Of a stretch of DNA of 64,000 nt, positions 18,636-28,112 are shown one piece after another. The stretch spans positions 1 to 64,000 of the forward strand of contig JAQCAD010000007.1 of the NCBI GenBank assembly GCA_027621915.1, given 5' to 3'. Origin of the DNA: Pseudomonadota bacterium. GTDB taxonomy: Bacteria; Pseudomonadota; Gammaproteobacteria; Steroidobacterales; Woeseiaceae. The position numbers and the translations under genes are program-made. The first letter of the stretch is position 1; each line of letters begins with the position of its first letter. Under the pieces are notes generated by a model. It worked only from the letters and a program-made list of their open reading frames with translations, searched no databases and had not been told where the DNA came from.

Positions 18636-20393
18636 CTACTGCCCGCGAAGAAAAAGGCGGTCAAGCTCGGCGAGGCTGATGCTGGTCCAGGTAGGCCTGC
18701 CATGATTGCATTGATCGGCGCGGTCGGTTATTTCCATTTCTCGTAACAAAGCGTTCATCTCGGGAAGCGTCATTGCCCGATTTGCGCGCAGCGAATGATG
18801 ACAGGCCATTGTTGCCAAAATCTCGTGGCAGGTTTCTTCGATGCGATTGCTCGTGCCGGACTCCATCAGATCCGAAATGACGTCCCTCAACAAGGCCTCT
18901 GCATTGCCCTGCTTGAGCATTGCCGGCACTTCACGAATCAGCAAGCTTGATGGTCCGCTTCGGGTAATCCCCAGACCCAACTGCTCGAACATATCGCCCG
19001 ATTCCTCGGCAAGCGAAGCTTCCGCTTCCGAGACAGAAACCGTGGTTGGAACGAGCAGCGGCTGTCGCGTGATCTTCTTATTCGAAAACGACTTTTTCAG
19101 CTTTTCGTAAACAATTCTTTCATGAGCCGCATGCATATCGACGACTACAACTCCGTTGGCATTTTCGGCAAGTATGTAAACACCGGCGAGCTGTGCGATC
19201 GCGAAACCAAGGGGTGGAGTCGTTGCGGATTCCGGCAATCCTGTCTCGGTCATTGGCTTCGCCGCTAAAGCCTGATAAGCGCCGATGGCCTCAGCAACAG
19301 CTGACGAACCTGCGTATCCCGATGGCAATGACATTGTTGACTGCCGTATCACCTGACCACGCAATAGGGAGACCGGCGCAGCGTCGACATCGTGACCGCC
19401 TGGTCGGGTTTCGCGCAGACAATGTTCGATCGCCTGCGAAACGAATCCGTGCACCATTCGACCATCACGAAACCTGACTTCAAGCTTTGCCGGGTGTGCA
19501 TTGGCGTCGACCATGGATGGATCCATTGACACGTGTAAAACGTACGCTGGATATCGACCGTGAAAAAGCACATCTCGATAAGCGTGCCTGGCCGCATGTG
19601 TGAGCGTCTTGTCACTCACGCTGCGACCGTTTACAAACCAGAATTGCATATCCGCCTGGCTGCGATTAAAGGTGGGCAGCCCGATCCAACCTGATATCGC
19701 GATCATTTCAGCCGCTCCGTCTATCAGCATCGCCTGAGACGCGAAAACTTCTCCACAAATTTTGCCAATGCGTTGCAACCTGGACGCATCATCTGTCGCC
19801 GCTTTCAGGTTCAGTGTTACATGTCGATTGTGCGATACAGAAAATGCGACGTCCGGTCGCGCCAAGGCCAGTCGGCGAATCCACTTGTCAATGTGGCTGA
19901 ATTCGGTTCGTTCCGTGCGGAGAAATTTTTTGCGGGCCGGCGTATTGTAGAAAAGGTCGTTTACCTCGACAGTCGTGCCAATCGGATGTGCTGCGGGTGC
20001 CAGTTCGCCAAGCCTGCCGTTGTCGGCCTCAACCTGCCAGGCACCATCCCCGTGTCGCGAAACAATGGTCATGCGCGCGACAGAGGCAATACTTGGCAGC
20101 GCCTCGCCGCGAAATCCCAGTGACACGACAGCTTCCAGGTCTTCAAGACTGGCGATCTTACTCGTCGCATGGCGTGACAATGCCAGCACTATCTCGTCTT
20201 TCGGAATGCCGGCACCGTCGTCACGAACGCGAATCAACTTCTGGCCACCGGCGATTACGTCAATCGATATCGCGTGAGCGCCAGAATCGAGGCTGTTCTC
20301 GACCAGTTCCTTGACGACAGATGCCGGACGCTCAACGACCTCGCCGGCAGCGATCTGATTGACTAGGTGGTCCGGGAGTTGACGAATAGGCAT
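18636..20393 (-). CDS. mutL: DNA mismatch repair protein MutL, endonuclease type
   Basis: A 585-residue protein. The N-terminal GHKL ATPase has NQIAAGEVVERPASVVKELVENS, DDGAGI and GFRGEALPSIASV. The C-terminal dimerisation domain contains DMHAAHERIVYE, the D-[Q/M]-H-A-x2-E-x4-E metal-binding motif of the nicking endonuclease, plus ACHHSLRANRAMT and the terminal CNHGRPT. So this MutL should nick the new strand itself, as in most bacteria without MutH; E. coli MutL lacks this motif. Located between the amidase and miaA. Confidence 0.97.
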   Translation of the reverse strand: MPIRQLPDHLVNQIAAGEVVERPASVVKELVENSLDSGAHAISIDVIAGGQKLIRVRDDGAGIPKDEIVLALSRHATSKIASLEDLEAVVSLGFRGEALPSIASVARMTIVSRHGDGAWQVEADNGRLGELAPAAHPIGTTVEVNDLFYNTPARKKFLRTERTEFSHIDKWIRRLALARPDVAFSVSHNRHVTLNLKAATDDASRLQRIGKICGEVFASQAMLIDGAAEMIAISGWIGLPTFNRSQADMQFWFVNGRSVSDKTLTHAARHAYRDVLFHGRYPAYVLHVSMDPSMVDANAHPAKLEVRFRDGRMVHGFVSQAIEHCLRETRPGGHDVDAAPVSLLRGQVIRQSTMSLPSGYAGSSAVAEAIGAYQALAAKPMTETGLPESATTPPLGFAIAQLAGVYILAENANGVVVVDMHAAHERIVYEKLKKSFSNKKITRQPLLVPTTVSVSEAEASLAEESGDMFEQLGLGITRSGPSSLLIREVPAMLKQGNAEALLRDVISDLMESGTSNRIEETCHEILATMACHHSLRANRAMTLPEMNALLREMEITDRADQCNHGRPTWTSISLAELDRLFLRGQ

Positions 20394-20467
20394 GCGAAAA
20401 CTGCAGAAAGCGAGGAATCCGCCATTCTTCCAGATGATCGAGGTGATTTGTAGCTAAGTATTAAGGA

Positions 20468-21790
20468 CTAGGTGCCCGCATAGACAGGAATTGTCAGAGT
20501 CTGGCCGACGCGAACGTTGTTGTTCGACAGCCGGTTCGCGGATTTGATCGCCGACATACTGACGTTATACCTTGCGGCAATCTCACTTAACGTGTCACCG
20601 CGAGAAATCACGTGCCTTACAGGGTCCTGTGGCGCGCGCTTCTGATTCAGGGCGATCAGCGTATTCTGCGGCGGATTGTCATGGAAATATTTTCGTACGC
20701 CCTTGAGTATCGCGTTGGCGAGCTCGCCTTGATGCGCACTGCTCCTGAGTTTCTTTTCTTCGTCCGGATTAGAGATATAGGCCGTCTCAATCAGAATCGA
20801 CGGAACATCTGGCGACTTTAATACGAGGAAGCCTGCCTGTTGCACTGCGCTGCGATGCACCTTGCCAATTCGGGCAAGCTGCCCGATGACCTCACCGCCG
20901 ACATCAAGACTCGCGCTGAGTGCCGCGTTCTGCGACAAATCGAGTAAAACGGATGCCAGTACCGGGTCTTTATCGGCGAGTGATACGCCACCGACCAGAT
21001 TCGATGCGTTTTCGCGTTCGGCCAACCACTTGCCTGCCTCATCGCTCGCACCCTTCAGAGACAGGACATAAACCGACGCACCACTTGCACGACGATCATC
21101 CACAGCATCGGCGTGAACGGAGATAAACAGGTCCGCCTGGCTGCGACGAGCTACCTCCATGCGGTCACGATGATCGACGTAGTAGTCGCCGCTTCGAACG
21201 AGCACCGCCTTCATCCCCGGTTCCGCGTTAATTTTGTTTGCAAGAAGCTGCGAAATACTCAGTGCGACATCTTTTTCGCGAGTCTTGCCTCTGCCAACGG
21301 CGCCCGGGTCGTGTCCGCCATGCCCGGGATCAACAACAATGACGATGTCGCGGCCTGCAACATGCGCTTCCGATGCGCGCTTGACGGTTTGCACTTTGCC
21401 CTGCTGCTGCAGGTCTATGACAAGACGATCTCCGTACTCGTCATTCGGTCCCGCTGTGAAGCTTCTCGAACGAACGGTCTCATTGAGGTCAAAAACAACC
21501 CTGAGCTGCCCGTTCGATCGCACACCCGTACGAATGGATCGAATGGCTCCTCCGACCGGTAATTTGTTTACCGAATTGGCGAGTCGGCTGTCCTTAAGGT
21601 CGACAACCAGCCGGTCCGGTCCTCGTAACGTAAATATAGTGTGTTCGGCCGGCCTGCTGAGATCGAGAACGACTCGCGTACGGCCATTTTCAGACCACAG
21701 CCGAACGTCTTCCACGGTCGTTGCCGCGCCAGCGACTGCCGAGGCCGGCAGTAGCATTGCGATGAGTGTCAATCTTCCAATGAAGCCCAT
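20468..21790 (-). CDS. N-acetylmuramoyl-L-alanine amidase (AMIN + Amidase_3 + LysM)
   Basis: A 440-residue periplasmic cell-wall amidase of the AmiB/AmiC group. A signal peptide (1-21) is followed by an AMIN domain (about 25-130, with [12 protein letters not shown] and DRLVVDLKD), the zinc amidase domain (about 150-370) and a C-terminal LysM (about 390-436, [19 protein letters not shown]). Zinc ligands and catalytic Glu are visible in [22 protein letters not shown] and IETAYISN. It splits septal peptidoglycan and is normally switched on by EnvC or NlpD. Position between tsaE and mutL is the classic amiB place. Confidence 0.95.
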   Translation of the reverse strand: MGFIGRLTLIAMLLPASAVAGAATTVEDVRLWSENGRTRVVLDLSRPAEHTIFTLRGPDRLVVDLKDSRLANSVNKLPVGGAIRSIRTGVRSNGQLRVVFDLNETVRSRSFTAGPNDEYGDRLVIDLQQQGKVQTVKRASEAHVAGRDIVIVVDPGHGGHDPGAVGRGKTREKDVALSISQLLANKINAEPGMKAVLVRSGDYYVDHRDRMEVARRSQADLFISVHADAVDDRRASGASVYVLSLKGASDEAGKWLAERENASNLVGGVSLADKDPVLASVLLDLSQNAALSASLDVGGEVIGQLARIGKVHRSAVQQAGFLVLKSPDVPSILIETAYISNPDEEKKLRSSAHQGELANAILKGVRKYFHDNPPQNTLIALNQKRAPQDPVRHVISRGDTLSEIAARYNVSMSAIKSANRLSNNNVRVGQTLTIPVYAGT

Positions 21791-21904
21791 GCGAGGCCTA
21801 ATTCCTGCGAAATTGGGATTATGTTGGATGAGTATACGATTTCTGAAAAAAATGCCAATATTTTTCTGAAATATTATGAGGATACGAGAGTTTGTTAAGG
21901 CTAA

Positions 21905-22369
21905 TCAGAGAGGTGTTACGCGAGCACAATATTTCCTGCCTCGATCCGTCAATCCGGTCAGTTCGGCAGCGCGCCCATTGCCCGCGTAGCGAAGCTCGAC
22001 CAGCACATCGGCTTGCCCGGCAAGGTCAGGTACCCGCTCCGGCCATTCGATAAGGCGCAGTCCATCTTCCATATCCGACCAGCCCAGGAAGTCGAGATCT
22101 TCCGGATTGACAATTCTATATAAATCAACATGATATATGGTTTTTTTCGATAACTGGTAGGGCTCGACCAGGGTATAGGTAGGGCTGGGAACAGTGCCCG
22201 TGTGGCCGAGGGTCCTTAGCATTGCTCTTGCCAGCGTCGACTTCCCGCTGCCCAGTTCACCCTGCAATAACACGATCCAGCCCGCCACACTTTCAGGCAA
22301 CGCCCGGGCCATTGCGGCGCCCAAGCGGTCCGTGTCACTTCGGTCGCCCAGTGACAGATCCAGAGTCAC
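21905..22369 (-). CDS. tsaE: tRNA threonylcarbamoyladenosine biosynthesis ATPase TsaE
   Basis: A 154-residue P-loop protein with Walker A GELGSGKSTLARAML (about residue 36), SPTYTLVEPY, and the Walker B-like HVDLYRI with GWSD and LIEWPER. These are the family hallmarks. TsaE powers the TsaB-TsaD complex that installs t6A at position 37 of ANN-decoding tRNAs. Its start overlaps the nnrD stop (ATGA), as usual. tsaB and tsaD are not in the window. Confidence 0.96.
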   Translation of the reverse strand: MTLDLSLGDRSDTDRLGAAMARALPESVAGWIVLLQGELGSGKSTLARAMLRTLGHTGTVPSPTYTLVEPYQLSKKTIYHVDLYRIVNPEDLDFLGWSDMEDGLRLIEWPERVPDLAGQADVLVELRYAGNGRAAELTGLTDRGRKYCARVTPL

Positions 22370-23841
22370 TTGTTCACCTGTTGCCTGATTTGGGCGATGA
22401 GGTCTGACGCGATCATGCCTCGCTCGCCACTGATCGCCGCGCGATCCCCGGCAGCCGCATGGATCTGTACGCCAGCGACCGCCGCGGTTTCGTCACCCAG
22501 GCCCTGAGCCAGGAATGCCGCAATAATCCCGGCCAAAGCATCTCCCATCCCGGGACTCGCCATGCCCGGGTTTCCGGAACTGCAGAGCCAGGGAGCCCCG
22601 CTTGCCGACGAAACCAGCGTCCCGGCTCCCTTCAGGACAATCGTGCCGCCATACTTGGCGGAAAGCGCCACCAGCGTTTTACGGCGCTGGGCTTGCACGT
22701 CGCTGGCCTTTGTACCGAGCAATCTCGCAGCCTCGCCTGGATGTGGCGTCAGAATCCAGTGCCGGCCAGGCTGGCCACCCTTGGCGATCAGGCTTAACGC
22801 ATCCGCATCTGCGACAACGGGACGATCGCTGGCCAATACAATCGCAAGCAACGATTCAGCCCAGCTGTCAGTGCCCAACCCCGGGCCGATCACCACCACC
22901 GTGGCCTTATCGACCAACGGCTCAAGGTCCCCCGGCGTTTCGATGCCGTGACACATCAGCTCAGGTCGGCTGATCGGGATCAAGGTACTGTGTGATGGGT
23001 GAGTCGCTATGGTTACGAGCCCGGCCCCGCTTCGAAGCGCTGCCTCACCGCAAAGAGTAACGGCACCTGGCATGCCGGGACCGCCACCAACCACCAGGAC
23101 ATGTCCGAAGTCTCCCTTGTGTGCATTCCGCGGGCGAGGAAGCAAGAGTTTATGAACGCTGTCATCGTCGATTCGGCGCAATATTGGTTCTTCAGTCCTG
23201 CGACAATCATCGGGAATAGCCAGGTCCGAATACCGTAACGTTCCAGTATGATCCGGCCCGCTGGCGAGGAACAAACCACTTTTGAGGCCAACAAACGTCA
23301 CCGTCAAATCAGCGCTGACTGCAGCACCCATCACTGCTCCGGTATCGCCATGAATTCCGGACGGGATATCGAGTGCGACGACAGATGCCGGATGATCATT
23401 CATGGCATTGACCAGCTCGGCGAACCGGCCTTCCACCGGCCGCTCCAGCCCGCTACCCAGTAATCCGTCAAAAAGAAGTTCTGCATCGATGTCGAGCGTT
23501 CCGGCAAACTCGGCCGACTCGCCCCCCAGTGCAGCAAAGTCCATGTAAGCTTTCGCCGCATCGCCGGTAAGATTCGCGGGAGATGAAACAGAAATGACGG
23601 ATACTGCAATTTCGCGTTCGGCTGCCAATCTCGCGACAACGTAGCCATCCCCTCCGTTGTTGCCTGTGCCGCATATCACCTGCCATCGCTTTGTGCCGGG
23701 ATACGCATCCAGCGCTGCCGTGACTGCAGCCTCGCCTGCACGCATCATCAAGGCGTAACCACCAATTCCGGCATCATTGATAGCCGCCTGATCGATACTT
23801 CTGACGCTCGCTACTGAATAAATCTCGGTGGGTAGATTCAT
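22366..23841 (-). CDS. nnrD: Bifunctional NAD(P)H-hydrate epimerase / ADP-dependent dehydratase
   Basis: A fused repair enzyme (also called YjeF or Nnr). The N-terminal epimerase (about 1-215) has VRSIDQAAINDAGIGGYALMM and GTGNNGGDGYVVARL; the C-terminal ribokinase-like dehydratase (about 225-490) has HKGDFGHVLVVGGGPGMPGA, VIGPGLGTDS, LTPHPGEAARLL and the ADP-binding GNPGMASPGMGDALAG. Together they restore damaged hydrated NAD(P)H. I take the ATG at 23841 (MNLPTEIYS) rather than the TTG at 23880, because family members start close to the epimerase domain. Neither has a strong ribosome-binding site. Confidence 0.95.
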   Translation of the reverse strand: MNLPTEIYSVASVRSIDQAAINDAGIGGYALMMRAGEAAVTAALDAYPGTKRWQVICGTGNNGGDGYVVARLAAEREIAVSVISVSSPANLTGDAAKAYMDFAALGGESAEFAGTLDIDAELLFDGLLGSGLERPVEGRFAELVNAMNDHPASVVALDIPSGIHGDTGAVMGAAVSADLTVTFVGLKSGLFLASGPDHTGTLRYSDLAIPDDCRRTEEPILRRIDDDSVHKLLLPRPRNAHKGDFGHVLVVGGGPGMPGAVTLCGEAALRSGAGLVTIATHPSHSTLIPISRPELMCHGIETPGDLEPLVDKATVVVIGPGLGTDSWAESLLAIVLASDRPVVADADALSLIAKGGQPGRHWILTPHPGEAARLLGTKASDVQAQRRKTLVALSAKYGGTIVLKGAGTLVSSASGAPWLCSSGNPGMASPGMGDALAGIIAAFLAQGLGDETAAVAGVQIHAAAGDRAAISGERGMIASDLIAQIRQQVNK

Positions 23842-23911
23842 AATTGCAAGGACAGTGACGTCGACGACGGAAGGATGCAATTATACTGACAGATCACCAA
23901 GGATCAGAATT

Positions 23912-24997
23912 TTGCATTCAAATTACCCGGACAATGAAACGGACCTTGTCGCCCTGGTTGGCGACATTCGCCGTTGGGGAACCGAACTTGGTTTTCAACA
24001 AATCGGCATTTCGGATATTGAATTGTCAGTAGCCGAGGGCAGGCTCGCCGAATGGCTGCAAAAGGGCCATCACGGAGAGATGGATTACATGGCACGCCAT
24101 GGGCACAAGCGAAGTCGGCCCGATCAGCTGGTGCCCGGCACAGTCAGTGTGATTGTAGCGCGCATGGATTACCTGCCATTCGAGACACCGCCGCCGGACA
24201 CCTTGCTCGATCATCCGAGCAAAGCGTATGTATCCAGATATGCTTTGGGTCGCGACTATCATAAAGTCATGCGATCGCGCCTGAAGGCGCTAGGGCAGAA
24301 AATCGTTTCCCGCATTGGCCCGCATGGTTACCGGGTGTTCGTCGACAGCGCACCGGTTCTTGAAAAGCCGCTTGCTGAAAAAGCGGGCCTCGGATGGATT
24401 GGAAAACACACTAATCTGATAAACAAGAACTCAGGCTCCTGGTTTTTCCTTGGTGAGCTATACACAGATATTCGTCTGCCGCCGGACGAATCGGCAAGCG
24501 CGCACTGTGGTACGTGCCGTGCTTGCATCGACGTTTGTCCAACCAAAGCCATCATCGGTCCCTATGAACTTGACGCGACACGCTGCATTTCTTATCTGAC
24601 TATCGAGCTGAAAGGCGACATTCCTGTTGAGTTTCGAAAAATGATTGGCAACAGGGTTTACGGTTGCGATGACTGTCAATTATTTTGCCCCTGGAACAAG
24701 TTCGCCCAACCGACTGACGAAAAGGATTTTTCACCGCGCCACGACCTCGACTCAGCCGAGCTCGTTACACTTTTTTCTTGGACGGAAGCAGATTGGCAGG
24801 AGAAAACCGAGGGCAGCGCAATTCGGCGCATAGGATACGAGCGCTGGCAACGCAACATCGCGGTCGCACTTGGTAATGCGAAAAGCAGCCAGGACGTAAT
24901 CGATTCCCTGGTGAAAAAGCTGAACACAGATTCGCAAATGGTCAGCGATCACGTAAAGTGGGCGCTCGATCAGCATTGTCAAAAATCACTTCAGTAA
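23912..24997 (+). CDS. queG: Epoxyqueuosine reductase
   Basis: About 361 residues from the TTG at 23912, which has AAGGA at 23899-23903; an upstream TTG at 23828 would add residues unlike the family. It carries two 4Fe-4S clusters: HCGTCRACIDVCPTKAI and CDDCQLFCPWNKF, and the cobalamin-binding upstream part with GYRVFVDSAPVLEKPLAEKAGLG. QueG performs the last step of queuosine synthesis, reducing epoxyqueuosine to queuosine in the wobble position of GUN-decoding tRNAs. Divergent from nnrD, as in many Gammaproteobacteria. Confidence 0.95.
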   Translation: MHSNYPDNETDLVALVGDIRRWGTELGFQQIGISDIELSVAEGRLAEWLQKGHHGEMDYMARHGHKRSRPDQLVPGTVSVIVARMDYLPFETPPPDTLLDHPSKAYVSRYALGRDYHKVMRSRLKALGQKIVSRIGPHGYRVFVDSAPVLEKPLAEKAGLGWIGKHTNLINKNSGSWFFLGELYTDIRLPPDESASAHCGTCRACIDVCPTKAIIGPYELDATRCISYLTIELKGDIPVEFRKMIGNRVYGCDDCQLFCPWNKFAQPTDEKDFSPRHDLDSAELVTLFSWTEADWQEKTEGSAIRRIGYERWQRNIAVALGNAKSSQDVIDSLVKKLNTDSQMVSDHVKWALDQHCQKSLQ

Positions 24998-25013
24998 AAA
25001 AACGGACTTTTAT

Positions 25014-25883
25014 ATGTTTAAAGCACCTGCGTCTGAATATCTCGTGCCGTTCGACGGAAGTTTTCGCGTCGACAACTCGCCGACCCGCGGCGCGAACCCG
25101 CAGATCAGCAAGGAACATCTCAAGCACTGCGTCAGAAAATTGAGCACTCAACAGCAAGCGTTGCAAGCCTCGGACCGGCACGCCGTACTGCTGGTTTTTC
25201 AGGGAATGGATGCGGCTGGCAAAGACGGGACAATTCGTGCCGTCATGAGGGGGGTCAATCCGGCTGGGTGCCAGGTTTCGAGTTTCAAAAAACCGTCGCT
25301 TAAGGAACTCGACCACGATTTCCTGTGGCGAACCAGTTGGGCGATGCCGGAACGCGGACAGATAGGTATTTTCAATCGAAGTCAGTACGAAGAGGTACTC
25401 GTCGTTCGCGTGCACCTGGATATTCTGGAATTCCAGCAATTGCCGAGCTCAGTCAATCGAGAAACCATTTGGCGAGACAGGCTTGAGTCGATCAGGGACC
25501 AGGAAAAGCATCTGGCACGAAATGGAACGATTATTCTCAAATTCTGGCTCAATGTTTCGAGGAAAGAGCAAAAAAACCGATTCTTGGCGAGACTGGATAA
25601 CGCAGATAAGCAATGGAAGTTTAACCCGCGCGACGTCCGGGAACGGCAATACTGGAACGAATATATGCGCGCCTACGAGGACGCTTTGAACAGCACATCA
25701 AGGGAATGGGCCCCCTGGTACGCCATTCCTGCGGACGACAAACGCTTTATGCGCGCCACCATTGCCGGAATTGTTGTCGCCGCATTAGAGAGCATCGGCC
25801 TGACCTATCCTCTGCCAAACGAGGACGATATGGGCAAATTCGAGGAATCGAGAAGGATACTAAATGAACCAGATGGAAACTAA
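25014..25883 (+). CDS. Polyphosphate:nucleotide phosphotransferase, PPK2 family
   Basis: A 289-residue PPK2. Walker A is in FQGMDAAGKDGTIRAV (about residue 65), the lid and Walker B region in DFLWRTSWAMPERGQIGIFNRSQYEEVLVVR, and the later WKFNPRDVRERQYWNEY and PWYAIPADDKRFMR are the typical tail. It moves phosphate between polyphosphate and AMP/ADP or similar; the HDFLWRT...PERGxIGIFNRSxYEEVLV form is the one seen in PPK2 class III-like enzymes that can act on AMP and ADP, though class from sequence alone is uncertain. Lies 16 bp after queG. Confidence 0.93.
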   Translation: MFKAPASEYLVPFDGSFRVDNSPTRGANPQISKEHLKHCVRKLSTQQQALQASDRHAVLLVFQGMDAAGKDGTIRAVMRGVNPAGCQVSSFKKPSLKELDHDFLWRTSWAMPERGQIGIFNRSQYEEVLVVRVHLDILEFQQLPSSVNRETIWRDRLESIRDQEKHLARNGTIILKFWLNVSRKEQKNRFLARLDNADKQWKFNPRDVRERQYWNEYMRAYEDALNSTSREWAPWYAIPADDKRFMRATIAGIVVAALESIGLTYPLPNEDDMGKFEESRRILNEPDGN

Positions 25884-26004
25884 ACTGATCGCATCACGGC
25901 AACTCCCGCAAGCGTAGTTGGTCGATTCCGGATTTGCGATTCATTGCGTTGTCATAACAATTGATTTCGCGTACAAGGTTTCAGAATAATTTAATTCTCC
26001 CCTG

Positions 26005-27015
26005 GTGATATTCAACACTAGGCCACATCGTATCGGGATATTTGTGTCCGGCCAGCTAAAAAATGTCAATTCAGATTACAAGAAATCCCTTTTGGCCGGG
26101 CTGGATCTTTTTCATGGTGTTCGCCCGGACGATGTACAAACTTTGTTACAGGAATGTGACCGACGCGACCTTTCCGCCGGTGAGCTACTGCTGTCTCCCG
26201 GGGAGAAAAACGAAAACGTATATGTTGTACTGTCCGGGGAGCTGAACGTTCACGTCGGGTCACCGGACTCGCCTGTCCTCGCAACAATGGAAGTCGGGGC
26301 CTGTGCCGGCGAAATGTCGATTATTGCAGATCGCGATCCATCGGCCTACGTGATCGCAGCGCAACCGACGCATTTGCTTGTCATCCACAAGGATATATTG
26401 TGGAACATGGTCGACGCGTCGCACGAATTTTCAAAAAACCTGCTCATCGTATTATCCGAACGAGTACGAAGTCATAACAATTTCATTGCCGCCAGCATTG
26501 GCGACTGGCGAAAACTTGAAAAGCATGCGACAACGGATGCATTAACCGGACTGGGCAACCGGCACGCTATGGAAGAATCATTTCCCCGTGAGGTCAATCG
26601 ATGTCTTAAAGACGACCTTCCGGTGTCCCTGATTATGGTTGACGTCGATAACTTCAAACCCTTCAATGACAAGTTCGGACACGTCGCCGGAGATCGGGCG
26701 CTTTCCGCCGTCGCGCATATTCTCGGCAAACAGTTTCGCCCACGTGACCTTCTTGTTCGTTTCGGTGGCGACGAATTCGCCGTACTCCTGCCAGCGGTGT
26801 CAGTCAAAGAGGCTGTGATCGTCGCCGAGCGTGTTCGTGTTGCTGTTTCCGGCGGCACAGAGTCGAGTGATGACTCTCTGATCCAGATTCCAATCAAAGT
26901 CTCTATGGGCGTTGCCCAGATCGATAGCCATGGAACGTTTGAATCTCTGCTCAAGGCGGCCGATGCGGCGCTTTATCGAGCAAAGGATGCCGGTAGAAAT
27001 ACCGTTTCCGACTAA
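26005..27015 (+). CDS. Diguanylate cyclase with N-terminal cyclic-nucleotide-binding-like domain
   Basis: A 336-residue regulator. Residues about 30-140 form a CAP_ED/cNMP-binding fold: LFHGVRPDDVQTLLQEC, LLLSPGEKNENVYVVLSGELNVHV and GACAGEMSIIADRDPSAYVIA. After a helix, a GGDEF domain (about 175-330) has TDALTGLGNRHAMEE, DVDNFKPFND, the intact GGDEF active site in RFGGDEFAVLL, and an RPRD inhibitory I-site five residues before it. So it should make cyclic di-GMP and be product-inhibited; whether the N-terminal domain binds a nucleotide is not shown. Start: GTG 26005 or GTG 26044. Convergent with panC. Confidence 0.92.
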   Translation: MIFNTRPHRIGIFVSGQLKNVNSDYKKSLLAGLDLFHGVRPDDVQTLLQECDRRDLSAGELLLSPGEKNENVYVVLSGELNVHVGSPDSPVLATMEVGACAGEMSIIADRDPSAYVIAAQPTHLLVIHKDILWNMVDASHEFSKNLLIVLSERVRSHNNFIAASIGDWRKLEKHATTDALTGLGNRHAMEESFPREVNRCLKDDLPVSLIMVDVDNFKPFNDKFGHVAGDRALSAVAHILGKQFRPRDLLVRFGGDEFAVLLPAVSVKEAVIVAERVRVAVSGGTESSDDSLIQIPIKVSMGVAQIDSHGTFESLLKAADAALYRAKDAGRNTVSD

Positions 27016-27023
27016 TCGTATTT

Positions 27024-27872
27024 CTAGATATGCACAATAAGATTGTCGATAAGGCGAGCGTTACCCAGGTACGCCGACACAAGTACGACCAGTTCATCAG
27101 AATCCCTGTCAGGGACATCCAGATTTTCAGCGCGTCTAATACTGACGTATTCCGGTTTAAAACCGTGCGCCAAAAGTTTGTCCAGTACGGCTGATTCCAG
27201 CTCCAAGTAATTTCGCTGCCCGGCAGCCAGACCACGACCGACCTCATCTATAAACGCATACAGCTTTGGCGCGGTAGCTCGCTCGTCGTCAGTCAGTAAC
27301 CGGTTTTGCGAACTCATTGCAAGACCGTCTTCCTCTCTCTTGGTCTCACCACAGATAATTTGAATCGGCAAACTTAAATCAATTGCCATTCGCCGAATGA
27401 CGAGTTGCTGCTGGTAGTCTTTTTGACCGAACACGGCAACGTCCGGCTGCACAATACTGAATAGACGGCTAACCACGGTCGTCACGCCATCAAAATGTCC
27501 GGGCCGGAGCGCCCCGCAAAGATCATTCGTCAATGCAGGTACAGTGACGGAGGTAGCATTGTCCACGCCAAACGGATAAATCGTGTCTGTATCAGGTGCG
27601 AAAATCAGGTCAGACTTCGCCTGCTTCAGACGACGCTTGTCCCGCTCCAGGGTCCTTGGGTACCCATCGAAATCTCCACTATTTGCGAAATGAGTTGGAT
27701 TTACAAACACGGATACGACCACTCTTTCGGCATGTTCGCGGGCGATCTTTACCAGGCTCATGTGACCGTCATGCAGATTCCCCATCGTCGGGACCAGTGC
27801 AATATGCTCACCGGAATGTCGCCAGTCAGCTAGTTGCTCGCGTAACACTTTTACATCGCCTATTGCTTTCAC
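27024..27872 (-). CDS. panC: Pantoate-beta-alanine ligase
   Basis: A 282-residue enzyme forming pantothenate from pantoate, beta-alanine and ATP. The nucleotidyltransferase motif VPTMGNLHDGHMSLVK (about residue 27), VSVFVNPTHF, GHFDGVTTVVSRLF, the FGQKDYQQQLVIRRM block and the KMSKS-like AMSSQNRLL are all present. In this cluster type panB normally sits just upstream; here there is only a 240 bp gap and then the kinase gene. Confidence 0.97.
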   Translation of the reverse strand: MKAIGDVKVLREQLADWRHSGEHIALVPTMGNLHDGHMSLVKIAREHAERVVVSVFVNPTHFANSGDFDGYPRTLERDKRRLKQAKSDLIFAPDTDTIYPFGVDNATSVTVPALTNDLCGALRPGHFDGVTTVVSRLFSIVQPDVAVFGQKDYQQQLVIRRMAIDLSLPIQIICGETKREEDGLAMSSQNRLLTDDERATAPKLYAFIDEVGRGLAAGQRNYLELESAVLDKLLAHGFKPEYVSIRRAENLDVPDRDSDELVVLVSAYLGNARLIDNLIVHI

Positions 27873-28112
27873 ACGTTTCTCAACGAATTCGAAATCCGAC
27901 TAAAATAATTAAAAATTCAGGGAAAGCTATGCTCGGCTTCCGGTTACTGCTTGTCTTTGACCGTCCTGACATAACTTCAGGTCGCCGCAAATGGCAATTC
28001 ACTGCCAGACTGCATTTCTTGACGACATTCGACATTCTTCCAAGTGCAAATCCAGACTATGCCACGATTCTGAGCGTGTTTCCGGTGCCCGTATGTCAAA
28101 CTTTTTTGAACG
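27873..28112. other. Non-coding gap where panB would be expected
   Basis: The 240 bp between panC and the deoxynucleoside kinase hold no convincing gene and no recognisable panB remnant in either strand. In related clusters folK-(kinase)-panB-panC, panB fills this place. It may contain the panC promoter, but I see no strong element. Confidence 0.6.
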
